From JAFEBO01 sp044375915 (GTDB taxonomy: Bacteria > Planctomycetota > Phycisphaerae > Phycisphaerales > UBA1924), in assembly GCA_044375915.1 (NCBI GenBank), contig JBILLU010000049.1, forward strand, positions 1 through 19,314: a stretch of 19,314 nt of DNA, read 5' to 3'. How positions within the stretch are numbered: position 1 is the stretch's first letter; every line of letters starts with the position of its first letter. The notes under the pieces were generated by a model, which was given only the letters and a program-made list of their open reading frames with translations, searched no databases and was not told the DNA's origin. The position numbers and the translations under genes were made by a program. Below are positions 1 to 7,183 of the stretch, piece after piece.

Positions 1-572
1 ATCGTCGGGGCGTTCATCGACGACGTCGGTGCCAACAGCAACCAGGGCTCTGCCTGCGTCTTTACGCGCTCGGGCACCACCTGGACGCAGCAGGCCCAGC
101 TCACCGCCACCGGCGGCGCGGCGTTCGACAACTTCGGCTACTCCGTGGCCATCTCCGGCGACACCGCCATCGTCGGGGCGTACAACGACAACGTGGGCGC
201 CAACACGGACCAAGGCTCGGCGTACGTCTTCACCCGCACCGGCACCACCTGGACTCAGCAGGCCCAGCTTACCGCTACCGACGGCGCGGCGGACGACCTT
301 TTCGGCGTCTCCGTCGCGCTCTCCGGCGACACGGCCATCGTCGGGGCGTTCATCGACGACGTGGGCGCCAACAGCAACCAGGGCTCTGCCTGCGTCTTTA
401 CGCGCTCGGGCACCACCTGGACGCAGCAGGCCCAGCTCATCGCCGCCGGCGGCGCGGCCAGCGACCAGTTCGGCAGTGCCGTCGCGCTTTCCGGCGACAC
501 CGCCGTCGTCGGGGCGCAATCCGACGACGTGGGCGCCAATTTTGACCAGGGCTCGGCGTGGTTCTTCGATGT
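1..572 (+). repeat. 168-nt in-frame tandem repeat encoding FG-GAP units
   Basis: Units begin at 1, 169, 337 and 505 (the last is partial), each opening with an (A/G)TCGTCGGGGCG block, giving an exact 168-nt (56-residue) period. Units 1 and 3 differ at only two of their first about 100 bases, while unit 2 differs from both at many positions. The array probably extends left of the window. Confidence 0.9.
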
Positions 573-1998
573 CGCCGCAAACGACTTCTCTGCCGCCCAC
601 AACGATGTGACCGACGTCACCTACCCGACCCTCGCCGCGGCCATGCTCCCCGCCCAATCCGGCCAGCAGATCACCGCCACCGAAGCCGCGTGGCGCGGGA
701 TGGGTTCGATCAACACCCTCGGGCGCTCGCTGGGGCTCTTCAGCGCTGGCAATCTCCGCACAGCGTCAACATCCGTCCTTGATCTTGGTGGATCCTCCGT
801 CGTTGCCGCCCCGCCGGGCGACGGCCTCGACATCTTCGGCCAGCTCCGCGTCGCCGCGGGCGCCTCCGCCGATGTGACGGGCGATCACTTCCGCCTGGGC
901 TCGCGGGGCATCCTGACGGCCCGCACCAACTCCTCGCTCACCATCAACGCGCCCACCGCCGATCTCGATGGTCAGACGCGGCTCGAGCAGGGCGCCTCGC
1001 TCACCTTCGCCGGCTCGGTCGAGACCATCGGCCCCGTCACCGCCAATCTCAACTCCTCCCTCACCACCGGTGGCGTCTTCACCAACATCGACATCTTCTC
1101 GCTCACCGGTGGAACCATCAACGCGCCGCTTTTCTTGAATCGCGCGACCGCCAACATCTTCGGCTCCTCCGCCATCTTCGGCTCGTTCACCAATAACAAC
1201 GGGGCCACCACCACCATCCGCTCGGGCACGCTCTTTGTCTTCGGCTCCTTCACCAACAACGGCACCATCGTCGGCACCGTCTGCTCGGGCTGCCTGCAGG
1301 ACGGGGGTGGGGCCGCGGCTTCTCCCGGTCTTGATGTCGGAGGCGATCTGTCTCTCGGCGTCGACGCCAATCTCAACCTGCCGTTCACGGGTGCCATCGT
1401 CCGCGTCGGCGGCAACTACGACGCCTCGATCAACAACAACGCCCGCTACGACATGGCCATTGCTTCTCTTCAGCTCGAAGGCAGCGGAACCGAGCAGACC
1501 CTCGAAGCCATGTCTAACGACATCGGCGCCAGCGCCACGGGTCTGGACCGCACACTCCCCGGCCACTACCCCCTCGGCACGCTCGAGATCGGTCCTGCTC
1601 CCTCCACCGTCCGCCTCGTCGACACCCGCGACAACGACGGCCTGGGTCAGTCCAGTTGCGAAGCAATCTACGTCGGCACGCTTAGGATCAACAGCGGCTC
1701 ACGACTCATCAACACCGGCTGCGCCAAGATCTACTACACCACCCTCGTCAACAGCGGCACCATCGACGTGCCCGCCAACGTGATCCCGCTGGCGGCCCCC
1801 TGCCCCGCCGACCTCAACGGCGACGGCTTCGTGGACGACGCCGACTTCCAGATCTTCGTCGTCGCCTACGACATCCTCGACTGCACCGACCCCGCCATGG
1901 CCGCGGGCTGCCCGTCGGATCTCAACGCCGACGCGATCGTGGACGATGCCGACTTCCAGGTCTTTGTCGTGGCATACAACGCGGTGCTGTGCCCCTGA
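1..1998 (+). CDS. Secreted FG-GAP repeat / beta-solenoid protein with C-terminal dockerin-like tail (5' end outside window)
   Basis: The frame is open from the first base, so the start and any signal peptide lie upstream; 665 residues are visible. Residues 1-190 are FG-GAP-type propeller repeats of 56 residues (GDTAIVGA ... GTTWTQQAQL). Residues about 225-590 are rich in Gly, Asn, Ser and Thr with short repeating strands (SFTNNNGATTTI, SFTNNGTIVGT), as in surface beta-solenoid or adhesin proteins. Residues 601-665 form a paired EF-loop tail (DLNGDGFVDDADF, then DLNADAIVDDADF) with spaced Cys and a terminal CP. It resembles the dockerin-like tail of Phycisphaerae exported proteins, probably a sorting or attachment module (inference). 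The protein is probably extracellular, perhaps in adhesion; no catalytic motif is visible. Its stop lies 14 bp from the stop of the convergent glycosidase gene. Confidence 0.88.
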   Translation: MVGAFIDDVGANSNQGSACVFTRSGTTWTQQAQLTATGGAAFDNFGYSVAISGDTAIVGAYNDNVGANTDQGSAYVFTRTGTTWTQQAQLTATDGAADDLFGVSVALSGDTAIVGAFIDDVGANSNQGSACVFTRSGTTWTQQAQLIAAGGAASDQFGSAVALSGDTAVVGAQSDDVGANFDQGSAWFFDVAANDFSAAHNDVTDVTYPTLAAAMLPAQSGQQITATEAAWRGMGSINTLGRSLGLFSAGNLRTASTSVLDLGGSSVVAAPPGDGLDIFGQLRVAAGASADVTGDHFRLGSRGILTARTNSSLTINAPTADLDGQTRLEQGASLTFAGSVETIGPVTANLNSSLTTGGVFTNIDIFSLTGGTINAPLFLNRATANIFGSSAIFGSFTNNNGATTTIRSGTLFVFGSFTNNGTIVGTVCSGCLQDGGGAAASPGLDVGGDLSLGVDANLNLPFTGAIVRVGGNYDASINNNARYDMAIASLQLEGSGTEQTLEAMSNDIGASATGLDRTLPGHYPLGTLEIGPAPSTVRLVDTRDNDGLGQSSCEAIYVGTLRINSGSRLINTGCAKIYYTTLVNSGTIDVPANVIPLAAPCPADLNGDGFVDDADFQIFVVAYDILDCTDPAMAAGCPSDLNADAIVDDADFQVFVVAYNAVLCP

Positions 1999-2012
1999 GA
2001 GCAGGGACCGCG

Positions 2013-3578
2013 TTACGGAGCGGCGGTTGCTGGCGTCAGCGTCCACGCACGCATCGTTCCGATGGTGCCGGTGCGTGACACGGGCGCGAGGGCGATGGCG
2101 TCGGCACCGTTGGTGTCGATGGTCTCGCCGCCGCGGGTGCCGGGGAGGATGGTGGTGGTCCACTCGTTGTTGCGGCGGACCCAGAGCACCCAGCGCGAGG
2201 GCATCTGCGGCAGGTCCCAGGGCTGCCAGGCCAGGGCGGTCTTCTGGGTGTCGCTTGCACAGGTCACGTTCCAGGGTGACTTGGCGAAGTTGGGGTCACT
2301 CGACCATGTGGTTTCGGGGATGAGTGCGGGCTTGTCGTAGCTGGCCATGAGGGCCTTGTTGATCCCGCCGCGGTTCTCGAGCATGACCTTGAGCGAGAAG
2401 TGGATCTGTCCGGGCGTGGAGATGCCGGGGTTGTGGGCGCGTTCGCGGGTGACGGTGATCTGCTTCATGATCTCGTCGGGGATCCAGTTCTTGGTGGGGT
2501 CGGCGCTCTGCTGGTTGATGCGGCTGGTGTAGAGGCTGGGCCAGAGGTGGCGTTCTTTCTGGTTCTCGCTGGCCCACCAGACCAGCAGGCGGACGAAGTT
2601 CTGGTCCTTGGAATCGACGCTCCAGTACAGCTGCGGCGAGATGTAGTCGAGCCAGCCGTTGTGGAGCCAAAGCTTCGCGTCGGCGTGCAGGCGCGCGACG
2701 GCGTCCATGCCCTTGATGCCCTCGGGGAAGCCGGGGCGCCAGATGCCGAAGGGCGCGATGCCGACCAGGACGTGCGGCTTGGCTTTCTTGATGTCGTTGT
2801 AGAAGCGCTCGACGAAGCGGTTGATGTTGCCCTGGCGCCACTGGTCTTTCGGCGGCGGGCGCACGGCCTCGCCGGGTCCGGCGTTGGCGGTGAGCTGGGC
2901 GACGTACTTCTGATAGCTCTCGTCGTCGGGGAAGGCTTGGCCTTCCTTGGGGTAGGGGTAGAAGTAGTCGTCGATGGCGACGCCGTCGATGTTGTAGCGG
3001 GTGACGATGTCCATCACCACGCGCATGGTGTGTTCGACGGCCTCGGGTTCACCGGGGTCGAGCCACTCGTAGAAGTCATAGGACTTGACGATGGAGGGGT
3101 TGGTGTTGGAGATGTGGTTGGAGGCGTTGGGGGAGGTGGCCTTGAAGTGGCGGGCGCGGTAGGGGTTGATCCAGACGTGGACGTCGATGCCCTTGGCGTG
3201 GCACTCGTCGATCCAGATTGCGAGCGGGTCGTAGGCGGGATCAGCGGGCGCCTTGCCGCTGGCGCCGGTCAGGTACTCGCTCCAAGGCTCAAGCGTGGAG
3301 GGGTAGAAGGCGTCGCAGCTCGGGCGGACCTGGAGCAGGACGGCGTTGAAGTTCATCTTGGCCAGGCCGTCGACATTGCGGACGATCTCGGCCTTCTGCT
3401 GCTCGATCGAAAGGTCCTTGGTGCTGGGCCAGTCGATGTTCTGGACGCTGGCGACCCAGACGGCACGGAACTCCCGCGCCGGTTCGGGCGGGTGGAGCGT
3501 GGCGGGATCGGCGGGGGCCCAGCCGGCGGAAGCGACGGTGGTGACGAACGACAGCAGTGACGCGCTCAGGAATCGCAT
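2013..3578 (-). CDS. Secreted glycosyl-hydrolase-like 10 (GHL10 / DigH-YddW-like) protein
   Basis: A 521-residue protein starting MRFLSASLLSF; residues 1-18 are a signal peptide (cleavage near VASAGW). The GHL10 (DUF187) TIM-barrel follows at about 30-400. It begins with REFRAVWVASVQNIDWPS, has the barrel strand NAVLLQVRPSCDAFY, and carries the conserved acidic segment DGVAIDDYFYPYP near residue 200. The E. coli relative YddW/DigH cuts denuded peptidoglycan glycan strands, so a cell-wall or extracellular glycosidase role is likely; the substrate is inferred. About 100 C-terminal residues (from TWSSDPNFAK) look like a small beta domain. An in-frame start at 3638 would put 20 unlikely residues before the signal peptide, so the ATG at 3576-3578 is preferred. 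A TACAAG box lies 8 nt upstream. The ankyrin gene ends 49 bp upstream on the same strand. Confidence 0.9.
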   Translation of the reverse strand: MRFLSASLLSFVTTVASAGWAPADPATLHPPEPAREFRAVWVASVQNIDWPSTKDLSIEQQKAEIVRNVDGLAKMNFNAVLLQVRPSCDAFYPSTLEPWSEYLTGASGKAPADPAYDPLAIWIDECHAKGIDVHVWINPYRARHFKATSPNASNHISNTNPSIVKSYDFYEWLDPGEPEAVEHTMRVVMDIVTRYNIDGVAIDDYFYPYPKEGQAFPDDESYQKYVAQLTANAGPGEAVRPPPKDQWRQGNINRFVERFYNDIKKAKPHVLVGIAPFGIWRPGFPEGIKGMDAVARLHADAKLWLHNGWLDYISPQLYWSVDSKDQNFVRLLVWWASENQKERHLWPSLYTSRINQQSADPTKNWIPDEIMKQITVTRERAHNPGISTPGQIHFSLKVMLENRGGINKALMASYDKPALIPETTWSSDPNFAKSPWNVTCASDTQKTALAWQPWDLPQMPSRWVLWVRRNNEWTTTILPGTRGGETIDTNGADAIALAPVSRTGTIGTMRAWTLTPATAAP

Positions 3579-3586
3579 GATGGATT

Positions 3587-3592
3587 CTTGTA
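3587..3592 (-). promoter_or_regulatory. Candidate -10 box (TACAAG) for the GHL10 gene
   Basis: On the minus strand TACAAG is followed by 8 nt and the ATG at 3578. This would place transcription initiation at or next to the start codon. No convincing -35 or Shine-Dalgarno sequence is visible. Confidence 0.35.
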
Positions 3593-3627
3593 TCGAGCGG
3601 ACACGTTTGTTCGGTGGAAATGCTGAA

Positions 3628-4314
3628 TCAGACAGCATCGTCCGGAGTGGCGTGTGGTTTGGTCCAGCGACCGTCGGGCAAACGGTGGGACTTGAACGGC
3701 ACGGTCGTAATCAACGCGCGGATCGCGGGGTTGGTTTTGGGCATGTGCGAGCGGTCGCGGGCGCTCATCCACATCCACGTCGGGATGTCCGGGTCGGCGC
3801 CGGCGGCGAGGAGTTTGGAGGCGATGTCGAAACGATCGCGCTCGACGGCGTAGTCGAGTGCGGTGCTTCCGGCGTAGTCATCGTTTCGGGCGTTCACGTC
3901 GGCGCCGGCGGCGAGCAGAATGTTCACGATCTCAACGGCCCCGACCATGGCTGCGAGAGCGAGCGGGACGGCCGTGAACGCGTCGCCGGCGACGTTGATG
4001 AAGTCTTTCCCGTCGGCTTCGAGGAGGAGGCGCACCATTGACGGACAGTTGTGGACCGCCGCGTCGTGCAGGGCGGTATCCCGCATGTCTTCGCGGAAGC
4101 AGTAGTCGAGCTGGGGCCATTCGGCCCGCATGGTGTGGCCGATCGATAGCAGATGGTTCATCGAGGCAAGAGCGTCGAACTCGACCGAGAGTTTCAGGGG
4201 CCAGCAACGCTCACCCGTCAGCGATGCCCCGGCTCGCAAAGCGGCGTCGATTTCGCCGGGGTCGCTCCGGACGATGGCGTCCTCGAGGCGTTGCTGGACC
4301 GGGCTCGTGCTCAC
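3628..4314 (-). CDS. Ankyrin-repeat protein
   Basis: A 228-residue protein if it starts at the GTG at 4312-4314 (STSPVQQRLEDAIVRSDPGEID). Ankyrin-type repeats run through most of it. The clearest are residues 79-110 (TALHDAAVHNCPSMVRLLLEA), 115-145 (PLALAAMVGAVEIVNILLAAGADVN, shown here as adjoining helices) and 149-178 (STALDYAVERDRFDIASKLLAAGADP, likewise). A weaker N-terminal copy lies at 8-35. No signal peptide or membrane segment is seen, so it is probably a cytoplasmic protein-binding scaffold; the partner is unknown. An in-frame ATG at 4368 would give 246 residues. However, it would leave only 10 bp to the divergent start codon, and the extra residues look like translated promoter. A TATTCT box sits 6 nt before the GTG, supporting the shorter form. 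The final about 45 residues match no repeat. Confidence 0.82.
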   Translation of the reverse strand: MSTSPVQQRLEDAIVRSDPGEIDAALRAGASLTGERCWPLKLSVEFDALASMNHLLSIGHTMRAEWPQLDYCFREDMRDTALHDAAVHNCPSMVRLLLEADGKDFINVAGDAFTAVPLALAAMVGAVEIVNILLAAGADVNARNDDYAGSTALDYAVERDRFDIASKLLAAGADPDIPTWMWMSARDRSHMPKTNPAIRALITTVPFKSHRLPDGRWTKPHATPDDAV

Positions 4315-4320
4315 CGGTGC

Positions 4321-4326
4321 AGAATA
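4321..4326 (-). promoter_or_regulatory. Candidate -10 box (TATTCT) for the ankyrin gene
   Basis: Minus-strand TATTCT, then GCACCG, then the GTG start. The spacing equals that of the CATACT box at 5303. It fits a leaderless transcript and was used to choose the ankyrin start. Confidence 0.4.
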
Positions 4327-4365
4327 CCCGGCTTGATCCGCCGAAACGGAGACGCGGGTACTCCC

Positions 4366-4371
4366 CATACT
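4366..4371 (+). promoter_or_regulatory. Candidate -10 box (CATACT) for the DUF4190-like gene
   Basis: CATACT lies 7 nt before the ATG at 4379. CATAC (4366-4370) and GTATG (4377-4381) also form a small inverted repeat spanning the start codon. No Shine-Dalgarno sequence is present, consistent with a leaderless mRNA. Confidence 0.4.
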
Positions 4372-4378
4372 CTTGTGT

Positions 4379-5275
4379 ATGACATCATTTCCCGCACCTG
4401 CCGATGGTCGTGACTTTGACTGGGGTCCGCAGCGCACGAGCATCCTCGCGATTCTCGCGTTGGTGTTCGCGTTACCTTGCTTCATTCCCGGCGTCGGCTT
4501 CATCGCGTCGCTGTTGGCGGTCTTCGCGCTGGTGGGTATTGCCAGCAGCAAGGGGCGCGTCGGCGGCACGGGGCTGGCGATCGCGGCGTTGGTGCTGGGG
4601 TTGATCAGCACCGCGTTCTGGGGAGCGATCGGCTACGGGGCGTGGCAGATTTCGAACCAATTCAGTTCCTTCGCGACGGCGCCGGCGGCGAACCTCTTGG
4701 CGGCGGTCGAGAAGGGTGACAACGCGGCGGCCCGGGCGGGCGTGGTGGATTACACCGCCGTGCTGCTGACCGACGAGCAGTTGGCGAGCGTGAAGACGCA
4801 GCTGAACGACAAGCTCGGCGCGTACCAGAGTGCACCCAAGGGCCTGATCGAGTTGTTCAGTTCGTACGGCGAGATCGCGCACCTGATGAAGCAGCCGCCG
4901 CCGAACGCCGAGCCGGAGATCCCGATCCCGCTGCGGTTTGAGAAGGGTGCGGCCCTGGTGATGATCGCGATCGATCCGGACAAGCAGCCCAAGGACGGGA
5001 AGGACCTGTCCAAGATGCTGCCGATCCGCAATCTGAAGATCGTGACATCGGACGGGACCGAGATCTTCCTGGTCGATCCGAAACTGCTGCCCAAGTCGAG
5101 CTGGAAGGGCAACATCCAGATCGACACCGGCGGGAACATGAACGAGAAGGGCGTGCCGCTGAAGATCAAGACTGGCGACACCCCGGCCGATCCCGAGCCG
5201 ACCACGCCCGAGCCGGCAAAGTCCGCCCCGGCGGAACCCACCCCGGCCGAGCCCAAGAAGCCCGGCGGAAACTGA
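4379..5275 (+). CDS. DUF4190-like membrane protein with extracytoplasmic domain and proline-rich tail
   Basis: A 298-residue protein from the ATG at 4379 (MTSFPAPADGRD); a TTG two codons upstream is less likely. Residues 20-36, 40-54 and 64-88 are hydrophobic with the layout typical of DUF4190: alternating small and aliphatic residues, then ASSKGRVGGTGLAIAALVLG. A soluble region at about 90-250 includes an ANLLAAVEKGDNAAARAGV segment that suggests helices. Residues 255-298 are a Pro/Glu/Ala/Lys tail with PAEP repeats, likely disordered or spanning the wall. The specific function is unknown; it may be a membrane-anchored sensor or envelope protein (inference). The Sua5-phosphatase fusion begins 39 bp downstream but appears to have its own start signal. 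Confidence 0.8.
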   Translation: MTSFPAPADGRDFDWGPQRTSILAILALVFALPCFIPGVGFIASLLAVFALVGIASSKGRVGGTGLAIAALVLGLISTAFWGAIGYGAWQISNQFSSFATAPAANLLAAVEKGDNAAARAGVVDYTAVLLTDEQLASVKTQLNDKLGAYQSAPKGLIELFSSYGEIAHLMKQPPPNAEPEIPIPLRFEKGAALVMIAIDPDKQPKDGKDLSKMLPIRNLKIVTSDGTEIFLVDPKLLPKSSWKGNIQIDTGGNMNEKGVPLKIKTGDTPADPEPTTPEPAKSAPAEPTPAEPKKPGGN

Positions 5276-5302
5276 GCCTCGGCACGGTTGCGGAGAACTT
5301 GG

Positions 5303-5308
5303 CATACT
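5303..5308 (+). promoter_or_regulatory. Candidate -10 box (CATACT) for the Sua5-phosphatase fusion gene
   Basis: CATACT, then GCGGCG, then the GTG at 5315. The spacing is the same as for the ankyrin gene on the other strand. It supports the GTG over the in-frame TTG at 5288, which lies upstream of the box. Confidence 0.4.
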
Positions 5309-5314
5309 GCGGCG

Positions 5315-6427
5315 GTGGCAGAGGTGATTTCATCCCGTTCCGGGGCGGGCAACGGCGATTGCGCGCGCGTTGCGGAATGGCTGCGGGCTGGCAAGCTCGT
5401 GATCCTGCCAACCGAGACGGTGTACGGCGTGGCGGCGAGCGCGCGGTCGAGTGCCGCGATGGCCGCGCTGCGGGCGCTGCAGTCCAACCCGGGCAACACC
5501 TGGCACACGCACGATCCACAGCGCGTGATCGAGGCGGTGGGAATCCGGCACGAGGCCCATCGCAGGCTCCTGGAGAAACTCACGCCCGGCGGCGTGCGGT
5601 TCATAATCGAAACCGATCGGACGAGCGTCGATGGCGAGCCGGAGGGCACGTTCGTGCTTGAAGGCAGCTTGTGCGTACGGGTTGCGGATCATGCGTTTAC
5701 GAATCAGGTGCTGGCAGAGGTGCCGGGCCCGGTGGCAATCGGGCGCGTGCCGAGCGAGATCAGTTCCAGCGGCCGAATTCTGGATGGCAAGGGGTTGGCG
5801 GCGGCGCTCGACCGTGCGGGCATCGTGGCCGCGGTAGATGACGGTCCGACGCGGCTGGGCCAGACTTCGACGCCGATCCGGTTGACGCGGGCGGGCGGGT
5901 ATCGGGTTCTGGGCGAAGGAGCGGTGGACGAGCGAACAATCGATGCGGCGATGAAACGTGTTGTGCTCTTTGTCTGCAGCGGGAATACCTGCCGAAGTCC
6001 GATGGCGGAGGCGATCGCGCGCGACCTGTTCGACAAGCGTCCGTTGAGCAATATGCCGCTGGTGGCGATGTCGGCGGGCACCTCGGCGTTCGACGGGGAC
6101 GGGTCGACGCCCGAGGGCGATCAGGCGCTGCGACACCTGGGTGTCCTGCCGCGCCCGCATCGATCGAGGCTGCTGACGCGGGAGATGATCCGCGAGGCGG
6201 ACGCGATCTTCGCGATGACGCGCGGGCATCGCGCTTCGATCGTTCAGATGATGCCCGAGGCTGCGGAGAAGGTCCAGTTGCTTCAGCCGTCGGGAAGGGA
6301 CATCGCCGATCCGATCGGTTCCGGGCTGGATACGTATATCTCGACCGCCGAGGCGATCCGCGCCGGTATCCTTCTGCGGTTCAGGGAGCGGGGCTGGATC
6401 GAGGAACTTCCCGGAGTCTCACGATGA
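5315..6427 (+). CDS. Fusion of a degenerate Sua5/YrdC-like domain and a YwlE-like protein-arginine phosphatase
   Basis: 370 residues from the GTG at 5315. Residues about 15-205 are a Sua5/YciO/YrdC fold with LPTETVYG (31-38), VRVADH (121-126) and DDGPTRLGQTST (175-186). True threonylcarbamoyl-AMP synthases carry a KxR...SxN tetrad; here the sites read QSN (56-58) and SEI (147-149), so Lys, Arg and Asn are lost and t6A synthesis is doubtful. Residues 213-370 are a low-molecular-weight tyrosine-phosphatase fold. Its P-loop is VCSGNTCRS (nucleophile Cys221, Arg227), with general acid Asp332 in DPIGSG. Thr225 matches the Thr that sets phospho-arginine specificity in Bacillus YwlE, so a protein-arginine phosphatase is the best guess. 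The stop overlaps the rpiB start (ATGA), implying translational coupling. Fused ywlC- and ywlE-like parts before rpiB echo the Bacillus gene order. An internal ATG at 5951 could give the phosphatase alone, but it has no ribosome site. Confidence 0.88.
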   Translation: MAEVISSRSGAGNGDCARVAEWLRAGKLVILPTETVYGVAASARSSAAMAALRALQSNPGNTWHTHDPQRVIEAVGIRHEAHRRLLEKLTPGGVRFIIETDRTSVDGEPEGTFVLEGSLCVRVADHAFTNQVLAEVPGPVAIGRVPSEISSSGRILDGKGLAAALDRAGIVAAVDDGPTRLGQTSTPIRLTRAGGYRVLGEGAVDERTIDAAMKRVVLFVCSGNTCRSPMAEAIARDLFDKRPLSNMPLVAMSAGTSAFDGDGSTPEGDQALRHLGVLPRPHRSRLLTREMIREADAIFAMTRGHRASIVQMMPEAAEKVQLLQPSGRDIADPIGSGLDTYISTAEAIRAGILLRFRERGWIEELPGVSR

Positions 6428-6888
6428 AGATCGCACTGGGCGCCGACCACCGAGGCGTTGCCGCCATCAAGCTTCTGGCCGAGAAACTCGGGCGCGAGGG
6501 CCACACCGTCGAGATCGTGGGTGACTCGAGTGGCCAGCCGTGCGATTACCCGGAACCGGCGTTCCGCGTCGCCTCGAAGGTCGCCTCGGGCGCGAGCGAG
6601 CTCGGCGTGCTGATCTGCGGCACGGGCGTGGGGATGTCGATCGCGGCCAACAAGGTCAAGGGCGTTCGTGCGGCGAACGTGCACGATGAACTGACGGCCC
6701 AATTGAGCCGCAGCCACAACGACGCCAACGTGATGTGCCTGTCGGCGGACTTGTTGGGCCAGCGGCTGATCGAGAAGATCGTCGAAGAAGCGATCGCGAC
6801 ACCGTTCAGCGGCGGGCGGCATGCGCGTCGTCTGGAAAAGATCGGCGCGATCGAGCAGGGCAAGGACCCTGCGAGCGTGAAGGACTGA
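6424..6888 (+). CDS. rpiB: Ribose-5-phosphate isomerase B
   Basis: A 154-residue cytoplasmic enzyme of the RpiB/LacAB family that interconverts ribose-5-phosphate and ribulose-5-phosphate in the non-oxidative pentose phosphate pathway. It starts MKIALGADHRG, with the family ADH motif. It has the DYPEPA segment, the catalytic-loop signature LICGTGVGMSIAANKVKGVRAA containing the active Cys (written here as one continuous family signature), SRSHNDANVMCLSADLLG with the conserved His, and a GGRHARRLEKI end. Length and motifs are normal. The ATG overlaps the stop of the Sua5-phosphatase gene, so it is probably co-transcribed and translationally coupled. A REP-like palindrome begins 29 bp after its stop and may act in transcript ending or stability. 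Confidence 0.96.
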   Translation: MKIALGADHRGVAAIKLLAEKLGREGHTVEIVGDSSGQPCDYPEPAFRVASKVASGASELGVLICGTGVGMSIAANKVKGVRAANVHDELTAQLSRSHNDANVMCLSADLLGQRLIEKIVEEAIATPFSGGRHARRLEKIGAIEQGKDPASVKD

Positions 6889-6916
6889 GGGATCGTCGCC
6901 CAACAACGGCTCCGCG

Positions 6917-6978
6917 CCTCCTCCCCCCGCGCGCGGGGAGAGGACGACTCGACGCAACGCGTCGAGTCAGGTGAGGGG
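6917..6978 (+). repeat. REP-like palindromic unit, forward copy
   Basis: The layout is a CCTC/CCCC opening, a hairpin (CTCCCC 6921-6926 with GGGGAG 6935-6940), GAGG, then a perfect 10-bp hairpin with a 3-nt loop (GACTCGACGC 6946-6955 with GCGTCGAGTC 6959-6968), and a closing GGTGAGGGG. The same order of parts occurs in inverse orientation at 7021-7077. It lies in the 295-bp gap between rpiB and the protease gene. Confidence 0.6.
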
Positions 6979-7020
6979 ACTGCGGGCACTTCGACGCAAA
7001 GACATCCGAACGCGAATCGC

Positions 7021-7077
7021 CCCTCCCCGGTCTCGCAAAGCCTCGACCACCCCTGCCCGCTTCGCGGGGCGGGGAGG
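7021..7077 (-). repeat. REP-like palindromic unit, inverted copy
   Basis: Read on the minus strand it opens CCTCCCC, has a hairpin CCCCGC-GAA-GCGGG, then GGGGTGG, a less regular middle, and closes with GGGGAGGGG. This matches the order of parts at 6917-6978 but with a different second stem. The two units are 42 bp apart and face each other, as in paired REP (BIME) arrangements. Confidence 0.5.
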
Positions 7078-7111
7078 CGCACCAACGTGCTGGCAGGCGA
7101 GAGCGTCGTGC

Positions 7112-7145
7112 CCAAAGAAAAACGCCCGGGCGTTGGCCCGGGCGT
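7112..7145 (-). terminator. Intrinsic terminator of the zinc protease gene
   Basis: A perfect 10-bp stem (ACGCCCGGGC 7122-7131 with GCCCGGGCGT 7136-7145, loop GTTG) is followed on the minus strand by TTTTTCTTTGGG. It lies 38 bp past the stop of the protease gene. Confidence 0.8.
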
Positions 7146-7183
7146 GGGGTGAGACAGGTTGCAGCGTCAGCGGCGACGCGTGA

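Noticed and set aside
2400..3560. 386-codon open frame on the plus strand
   Set aside because: It is antisense to the GHL10 gene; composition (Val/Gly/Asp runs) shows a GC-codon shadow.
5951..6427. Separate phosphatase gene starting at the internal ATG
   Set aside because: The upstream frame is open, continuous and recognisably Sua5-like, and no ribosome site precedes the ATG. A fusion is the simpler reading, though an internal start cannot be excluded.
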